From NCBI GenBank assembly GCA_032718475.1, contig JAUCBJ010007895.1:1-55886 (forward strand): DNA of 55,886 nucleotides, in the 5' to 3' direction. Of this stretch, positions 49,244 to 55,886 are shown piece after piece; position 1 is the stretch's first letter; every line of letters starts with the position of its first letter. This DNA is from Nemertoderma westbladi. Lineage: Eukaryota > Xenacoelomorpha > Nemertodermatida > Nemertodermatidae. The notes under the pieces were generated by a model that ran no database searches, was not told the DNA's origin, and saw only the letters and a program-made list of their open reading frames with translations. The position numbers and the translations under genes are program-made.

Positions 49244-50505
49244 CTATTTTGTAGGTGGGTGGGTATACAGGCGAGTCTTTAGTTTTCCTTTGAATGATGC
49301 CGTAGACTGGATATCACGTAGCGAAACCGGTAGTTTCTTCCACAGCCGGGGCGCGCATACCTCGAACGCCCGCCACCCGAGAGTGTAGCACTGGAACCGT
49401 TGTTCGACGAGAGTTGCTGTGCTACAACTTCTAGTTTGGAGGCGATCGCGACTAACTTTATGGAGCAGTTCGATTATATATTTTGGAGCGTGGCCAACCA
49501 AGGCCTTGTGCATCATCAGCAGTATTTTAAATTCTACACGTTTGCGCACAGGCAGCCAGTGGAGGGACTTCAACGTCGGCGATATATGGTCGTATTTGTG
49601 TACACCTGTATGCAACCTAGCAGCTGTGTTTTGTACACGTTGGAGTTTATGTAATTGGTAGCTTGGGACTCCATAGAGAAGGGCATTACAGTAGTCTATG
49701 CAGCTAGTCACGAGAACATGTATAATTGTTTCTGCGGCCTTAGTGTCGAGATATTTCCGAATTGAGCGAATGTTGTGCAGGTAGTAGTATGCGGCGCTGC
49801 ATGTTTTAGATATAAATTTATTCATTCTCATCCTGGAGTCGAACCAGGCTCCAAGGTTTCTGACCGATTTAACCGGTTCGATATCAAAGTTTCCAACGCG
49901 AATTGAGATTGAGGACAGCTTACTCAATTGAGATTTCGATCCGAGCAGGATAAATTCAGTCTTGTCGTCGTTTAGCTTGAGCCGATGTTTTAATAGCCAG
50001 CTGTGCATCTCCGCAATGCAGGCTTCCATGGACTCTACAGGTGCTCTTTCGTTAGACGATGTTAATGGTTGGAAGGAGCAGTAGACCTGATGGTCATCAG
50101 CAAAACCGTGGCCAGCCAATGGTAAATGGTGCTCTATTACCTCCAAGAGGCCAGCACTGTAGTTAGGGAAAAGTGTGCATGATAGACATGATCCTTGAGG
50201 GAAACCAAAATCCAGTAGCTGATCGTCGGATTTGGCCCCTAACGTGGCTACTCGTTGGACTCGGCCAGATAGGAAGGACCGGAACCATTTGAGACAGGTG
50301 CCGCAGATATGAAGGCGATTTCCAAGGACGTTCATCAGTCGAGTGTGATCTACAGTATCGAAAGCGGCGCTGAGGTCAAGTAACACAAGTAAAGTTATTT
50401 GTTTGTTATCCATGTTTCGGAGAATATCGGATTGGACTTGATGAGGGCCGTTTCGGTACTATGATGTTTCCTATACGCTGATTGAAATATTGGCAATTGG
50501 TAATA
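49244..50505 (-). pseudogene. CR1/L2-type LINE reverse transcriptase fragment
   Basis: Frame 50413 to 49244 (389 codons): LLVLLDLSAAFDTVDHTRL, GFPQGSCLSCTLF (normally GVPQGSVLGP), GHGFADDHQVY as the catalytic box, KLNDDKTEFILLGS, VRNLGAWFDSRM, SCIDYCNALLYGVP, SLHWLPVRKRVEFKIL, and RLWKKLPVSLR to the C-terminal FKGKLKTRLY. An upstream piece (QSAYRKHHSTETALI, about 50505-50425) is in another frame, so a small frameshift lies near 50420. The 5' part (endonuclease, ORF1) is absent. Altered residues in the GVPQGS box and the frameshift suggest an old copy. Confidence 0.88.
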
Positions 50506-51005
50506 GGTGTTAATGTATATATATGGTGGGCGGAAGTTCTTGTTTTTAACAGTTTTAATTGCATCTGTTGACCAATCTGAGGAAGGTTTTTTTTGGTATT
50601 GGTGCAATAGCTGCCCGTTGGACATGGACAGTGTAACTGCTGCCCAGCTAACATGAGTATGTCTACTTTTTATTATTATTTATTTTATGGCCTGAAACTC
50701 CAAAGTAAACTTTGGAGGCAGCGCGGAGGGCAGTACCCAACGCAGCTGATCATTGGCGGCAATAAGCGTCAGCAGACTCCCCAGATCTGCAGTACCTACT
50801 GTAGACGTAACACACAAACAACTAACATAAATACACTAGCTTTAATTTTTACATTAATTTACATTAATTTAATACACTAGCATTAACGTACACCTCGGTA
50901 AACTACAGTACTTCGTGGCCCTACAATTTTCTTGTTAGGTGGCACTAAATTGCAGCACAAATATAAAAATATTTTTGTTAATCAAGTAACGCGCTATTTT
51001 ATTTT
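50506..51005. other. No gene seen
   Basis: AT-rich with a CT/AT-rich patch; the short frames have no recognisable content. Confidence 0.45.
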
Positions 51006-51215
51006 TTATTTAAGTGATACTGTAGCATCTCTTTCGAATTTTGAGTAATAATTTATTTTAATTAAATTGTTATAGATTTTTAAGTCTCCAATGCTTCGGA
51101 TTTTTTTATCTGTGAGATTCCAAATGCGTGCCATACTGATAGCGATGCTATTATATCCGCTATTGGCTTTAGTTTTTGGAATTTTGATTTTTCTAGTTCT
51201 ACGATTTAACCCCAT
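51006..51215 (-). pseudogene. Possible LINE C-terminal scrap
   Basis: A 69-codon frame with ARIWNLTDKKIRSIGDLKIY, which resembles the common LINE ending (ARxWNxLPxxIRxxxxxxxFK). Only a pattern resemblance; it may be chance. Confidence 0.25.
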
Positions 51216-51221
51216 TTGGGC

Positions 51222-51240
51222 CGGGGGGGGGGGGGGGGGG
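51222..51240. repeat. Poly-G tract
   Basis: Run of about 18-19 G after GGGCC. The length may be unreliable in the assembly. Confidence 0.85.
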
Positions 51241-53039
51241 TAATTTTAGTAATTTTTTTGTAATTAATCTGTATCTTTGAGTCAGGTTTGTGGGGAAAAC
51301 CAATATTTCGTGACTTTTCCTAAAATTTTATGGGCTGTCCAATAGAACAAACGCCATTTACATGGCTATTTTATTTTTCTTGATGTGGTCCCTTTCTCGC
51401 ACCCATCTCCAGTATTTTTCGTGTCGTTTTTTTCAAGTTTTTATGGCTTTCTAAAATTAATTTATTTGCGGTATGTAGCGGTTTTTTTGGACACTGATCA
51501 CAATTATAGAACTCAAATATAAAATTCGAGATAAATCTTCGTAATTACGCATATGAACACTTGGGCATGAAAAAAACATGTGTAAAAGCTTTTGTGGGAT
51601 AACTGATACGTTTGCCTTTGCTGGCCAGTTCCCCCCCAGTCGCTAGAATACTCTCAAAGGGATTTATAACTAAAATAGTGCAAGCTACCAGCTTATTGGC
51701 TGATGTGCTGTACGGAGATATCTGGGCTCAGTTTAATCGGCCAACTAGCTTAGAGAGGTTGCCTTAGCCTTGCTGTTCGTGTCGGCCAATAGAATTTGCG
51801 TAGGCGTTGATTTCAACCTATCCCAGCGCTACTGAACTGAATTTCCTATCTTTATGCTCATCCTCTGTGTTGAACGGGGCTTCGTGGAATAAGAGTTTTG
51901 GTATACTCGTATAGTAGTAGTAGTCATATGATTTTATATGATTCTGTTGTTATGTTCCCATTTTTCGCCATAACACCGGCTTTTTGGGAAGAACTCTAGT
52001 AAACTGCTTAAATTATCGAAAGTATAAACTGTTACCAAACCTAACTCCCGAATCACCGCATCTTAACATACTCACTTAATTTAACTGCATTAATCATATT
52101 GTTTGTACTGTTATTTTACCGTCAGTTATTAATTGTACCTATTTGTTGATGGAAATATTGCTCTTTGGATAATACGGATAAATCACCCAAAATTCCCAAT
52201 TTTCTTGATACACTACAGGTTAGAGAGACCGGCTATACATAACAATTGCGATTTATATTAATGTGGTGTGTATTAAATCTAATGTTATTTAGCAGACCCT
52301 ACATGAGTCAATTACTGCTCTCTTTATGTGTGATCAAATATACTGACTGTCGGCAGAATAGTGTGTATGATCGTGATTGGTAACAAAGTATTTCCTAAAG
52401 AATACGCTTTATACTTTAATCATAAGCGGTATCGTTGCGTTTTAGTATAAGTCTTAGTTCTGTTTAAATAGATAGAGCGCCACGTCCTAAAGGAACTGTT
52501 AATATTTCCCGAAAGCCAATAATATCTGTCAGAGATTAATTATTAACGATCTATCGAATAATACAGTAAGTTTACGCTGCAACCTTACACTGCAATAATA
52601 AAATTTAAGCATCCGAATTCAGCCTCCCGGGTGTAGATCCATCGGGTGAATGATCGCGCATGGGCTGACTTCGGCTAATGTTTTGTGTATTAGCATAAAT
52701 TGTTGTCGTATGCTAAAAGTGTTTTAATTAACTAAAAGACATATAAATTTTGGCAGGTTAAACTGCTAAAGGTCTTCAAAAGCGCGAACAGTAACAGTTT
52801 ATAATCTTATTGCAGTAGGCAATAAGGTTGCAAACTACCGTAGTGACTGGTAAAACTGAACCGGTGCTTCTGTAGGTCAGTAGGCCTAACTGTCATCACC
52901 GGTACCGGTACTGCTGTACAAGTACATTTAGTATTATTCGATTTTGATTATTGTATACTGGTAGGTCTTAGTACTTAATCAGGGACTGCAGCCCTGAATT
53001 TTTATTGAGATTTTACCTATTTCTGTCGGTTTTATTTCC

Positions 53040-53613
53040 TAGTAGGCTAATATTGAGCAGAAGGCGTGTGACCCTGCTCAGATTGTTCAGATAATTGTAG
53101 GCTGAGCTGCTGTCTGACTGTTGTTGAGTTTGGAGAGATTACGGCGTGTGTAGAGTTTGTCTGATAAAGTGCCGTTAGTAAGTTGGGGCAGCCATATGCG
53201 GTAAGGTCAATCCCCTCTTAAAGAATAAGTCGTACTACCGTGTTAGAACGCATACTAACTAACAGTTTCAGAGTCTGCATATACTGTAGTTTATTTAGGC
53301 TTGATCGTAGTCTGCCAGTGTTTTAGCCTGTGTTTGTTTGTGTGGTCTGTTCAGGTACCGTAATAGTTATTACTCAAATATTTGTAGGCTGGATTGTTGT
53401 CTAGCTATTTTTAGGTCTGAAGGGATTGCTGCGTGTGTAGAGTTGGTCTGATAAAGTGCCGTTAGTAAGTTGGGGCAGCCATAAGCTGTAAGGTCAATCC
53501 CCTCTTAAAGAGTAAGTCGTACTACCGTGTTAGAACGCATACTAACTAACAGTTTCAGAATCTGCACATACTGTAGTTTGTTTAGGCTTGATAGTAGTTT
53601 GCCAGCGTTTGGT
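53040..53613 (+). repeat. Direct tandem duplication, about 287 bp
   Basis: GATAAAGTGCCGTTAGTAAG and the following ~120 bp (to AACAGTTTCAGA) occur at 53164 and 53451, offset 287. The central 130 bp are nearly identical and the flanks are diverged. It looks like an enhancer-type LTR duplication. Confidence 0.85.
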
Positions 53614-54593
53614 TTGTATTTGTTTGAGTATTCTGTACGGGTAGCGTAATATTTATTATTCAGAGTTTATGCGATTATTCGCAACATTCATGTCCCCAAG
53701 TTTATTCCTACAGTAATTGTGCTTGTTATACATACCGTTATAGTTAAACTAACCCCGGTACTACATCAGGGCTGCTCGGCGTAGGTAAAGACTGGTGACT
53801 TTGTGCTTCGGTCACTCCAGCAGATGCCGTGGTTCTTTTAACTGTTCAAGTATATTTAACTACTGATTATTTGTTATACCGGTACTTGTACCTAATTTAG
53901 GGTTTAGTGTACAGTGCTTTCCGAAGTAATTAGTGTAGGCAGTATATTTGTGTTGTAAAGTGGTTGATAGGCACATTCGTTAGCTCTATTAGCTTCTGGG
54001 TAGGAACAATCCGTGATACATAACGTAGTACCTATAGCGATACGGTTATAGGTCGTCAGGCGGTGGTATTTTCCTATCTGGACAGTACAATATATTTACT
54101 ACTACTTATTATTTCAAATACCGTAGTACCCTGTCCGTTGTAATAACCAGAATTCTAACCCTTTGTTAGGCTGGTTTGTAGACTTCCTGTAAAATTACCC
54201 TAAAAAGGTTCGTACGTAATATTTTTGTTGTGTTTAATTAGAGATTTAATCTCACCCGTATCGTAAGTAATTTGTAGTATTAAGTAACTTAGGTAAATTA
54301 GAATTATCAGTTTTAGTGTCCCATAAATAGCACTTCACTGAGAGCGCACAGCTTCTGTGTAGTGACCCCCCAGAAATAATAACATTTATTTCAAATATTG
54401 ACACAACCCATTTTAAACGGGTATATATATATTATAAATCAACTCCAACAGATTTATAAATAGTAGGCCTGCCATACGACAACTAGGTCTCAATATCAGT
54501 TGGACTACTGCTTAAATAACGGTAACAAAGTAAGTTAAAGTAACCAAGTAGCCCTAAAATATTCAGAGATTCAATTATTCTAAAATAATTGAC

Positions 54594-54840
54594 ATACCGG
54601 TACTCACTATAGGCTTATTATATTTATCTCTATAAATTTGAGCTGAAATCATACCGGTACTCTGTAATTAATTCTAGTTCATAATTATACTTATATGCTG
54701 TAAGTGTAAGCTGTATACCGGTATTCATTATAGGCCTACTATATATATATATATATATTTGTGCTAAAATTATATACCGGTACTCTGTGACAAATCTAGT
54801 CTGTAATAATACTTATATATTATAAGCATACCGGTATTCT
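54594..54840 (+). repeat. About 120-bp tandem with TACCGGTA palindromes
   Basis: ATACCGGTA recurs near 54595, 54652, 54715, 54774 and 54828, with flanks repeating about every 112-123 bp (ATTATAGGCCTACTATAT; ACTCTGTAATTAATTCTAGT). Confidence 0.7.
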
Positions 54841-54973
54841 AATATATTGTTATATATCACGTTACACCGAGTAACGGTACCGGTAATAAATCGCTAGGCT
54901 TGCGGTCATACTGAATTACTAGACTTGCTTTAACTGAAACTATAGTAGTAGACATTCAACTGTATAACTAAAC

Positions 54974-55886
54974 ATGTCTGACACTCAGCAAAACCTGTCA
55001 GACAGTCTGATCGATACAACTATTTGTGATTCAGATAGGAGTGTGGAGCGAATAAGAAAGGAGTTCGGCTCACCTCCTACTGTAAAAAAGGTCATCCCTC
55101 CAGTAGTATCAGACCCTAGGCTAGTCCACCATAGGTCCATCATAGGCACTCGGGCACAGGTAAAACGGGACCAAGAGGCAGTTGTCCTATCGCAGCAACA
55201 TCTTGGTCAAGAACCTACTTCCCAGCGACCCGATAGCTCCAGCAGTTCGGATACTGTAGAGTTGACTCCCGAACATGGAGTGCAGATGGCTGATACAGTC
55301 TACTCGGACCCCCTTCTTACTCTTCCTGCTGCAGTGCTAACTACTATATTCATTGCGGTGGAGGAACATCAAGCCGACTGGGCGAAGAATAAGCGAGCGA
55401 CCCAAGATAATTACGCGGGATACGCCAGGGAAGAATTGATATCTATTGTTGAATCACAATGGAACTTTCCCGGACTCGGACTCCCGTTGGACCTGTCCGA
55501 GGCTACTTGGGAAGATATACACAGGATGGGAGTGGCACAAGATACAATGGATCCAGCTGTTTGGAAGAGGTCGGCATCAGGATATGTGCAGGGATTCTTC
55601 GGCTCCTTGGACCGATTGGAAGAACAACTGTTTCGACAACCTCAAGGACCTCAAGAGCAGGAAGAGTTACTATATCAAATACGCGAAAGAACCCTACGCA
55701 TACGACTAATCCTCTCAGCCTTTGAGGAAACTTCCAAAAGAAGACAAGACACGTCGCTGCAGGTTGCTGTCAAAACTTGGTTACATAGGGTGGATCTCAA
55801 AGTACAGGAAACAGCCCAGTGGAAATCCCAGCTGGCTGAGAGATCAACCCATGAAGAACCAACTGATGTCACCCTTGCTCAAGCGG
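54974..55886 (+). CDS. Gag-like ORF, partial, runs off the window
   Basis: ATG at 54974; no stop in 304 codons to the last base. It starts MSDTQQNLSDSLIDTT, then has a Ser/Pro-rich acidic part and a helical part (LRIRLILSAFEETSKRRQ). No zinc knuckle or capsid motif has been reached yet. The position after a long non-coding leader, the MSDTQ-type acidic start and the surrounding repeats parallel the BEL1 Gag (MSVSDKEALEDS), so a third BEL/Pao element is likely but unproven. It could instead be a host gene. Confidence 0.5.
   Translation, partial: MSDTQQNLSDSLIDTTICDSDRSVERIRKEFGSPPTVKKVIPPVVSDPRLVHHRSIIGTRAQVKRDQEAVVLSQQHLGQEPTSQRPDSSSSSDTVELTPEHGVQMADTVYSDPLLTLPAAVLTTIFIAVEEHQADWAKNKRATQDNYAGYAREELISIVESQWNFPGLGLPLDLSEATWEDIHRMGVAQDTMDPAVWKRSASGYVQGFFGSLDRLEEQLFRQPQGPQEQEELLYQIRERTLRIRLILSAFEETSKRRQDTSLQVAVKTWLHRVDLKVQETAQWKSQLAERSTHEEPTDVTLAQA

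Larger units (their letters stand above)
51241..54973 (+). other. Long non-coding stretch, possible LTR and leader of a third retroelement
   Basis: No convincing ORF. A TGTTATGTTCCC at about 51950 could be an LTR start. Two ~287-bp direct repeats are at about 53040-53613. A ~120-bp tandem with TACCGGTA palindromes is at about 54594-54840. The distance from 51950 to the ATG at 54974 (3.0 kb) resembles the LTR-plus-leader length of BEL1 (3.3 kb). The matching 3' end is outside the window, so the LTR cannot be confirmed. Confidence 0.4.

Noticed and set aside
1-55886. CRISPR arrays or bacterial operons
   Set aside because: Tandem repeats here lack unique spacers, and all identifiable coding sequence is eukaryotic retroelement.

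Overview
The window looks like repeat-dense animal DNA, most likely from a marine invertebrate; I cannot fix the phylum. BEL/Pao retrotransposons are known only from metazoans, and I see no host gene I can defend. Almost everything recognisable is a transposable element, a satellite or minisatellite, or debris between them.

Layout. 1-7288 is a 39-bp minisatellite (about 187 units) with higher-order duplications. 7289-9946 is AT-rich sequence holding two short, tRNA-like, head-to-head SINE-type repeats; the right copy carries a well-formed hammerhead ribozyme. 9947-31188 is one LINE copy on the minus strand, split by a 19.3-kb BEL/Pao retrotransposon (BEL1, 11595-30928). BEL1 has 2.2-kb LTRs, a GTGGG target duplication, gag-pol (14896-23235) and a long extra coding region downstream of pol (23991-28197) with three CCHC zinc knuckles. 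That extra region was itself hit by a 5'-truncated LINE of the same family (27034-27522). A further copy of this LINE follows head-to-head (31188-32864). 32865-35640 holds a hairpin, a ~146-bp satellite and two minisatellites. 35640-43600 is a decayed second BEL/Pao element (BEL2) with the same order: pol, a hairpin-rich spacer, then an ORF with three CCHC knuckles; an endonuclease-type LINE fragment (39080-40578) sits in its spacer. 43629-48146 is a young Ty3/gypsy element on the minus strand with near-identical 358-bp LTRs. 48147-49240 carries poly-G tracts and hairpins. 49244-50505 is a CR1/L2-type LINE fragment (minus). 50506-54973 has no convincing gene, and 54974 to the end is an open gag-like ORF running off the window.

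How it fits together. The order of events can be read from nesting: LINE copy a, then BEL1 into it, then LINE copy b into BEL1. The two most unusual items are (i) the post-pol ORF with three CCHC knuckles, shared by two diverged BEL/Pao elements with nearly identical knuckle spacing, and (ii) a recurring hairpin, apex CAAACC-YGYG-GGTTTG or close variants, seen eight times across BEL1 in coding sequence in all three codon phases and in non-coding sequence. Both are read by eye and need alignment and folding to confirm.
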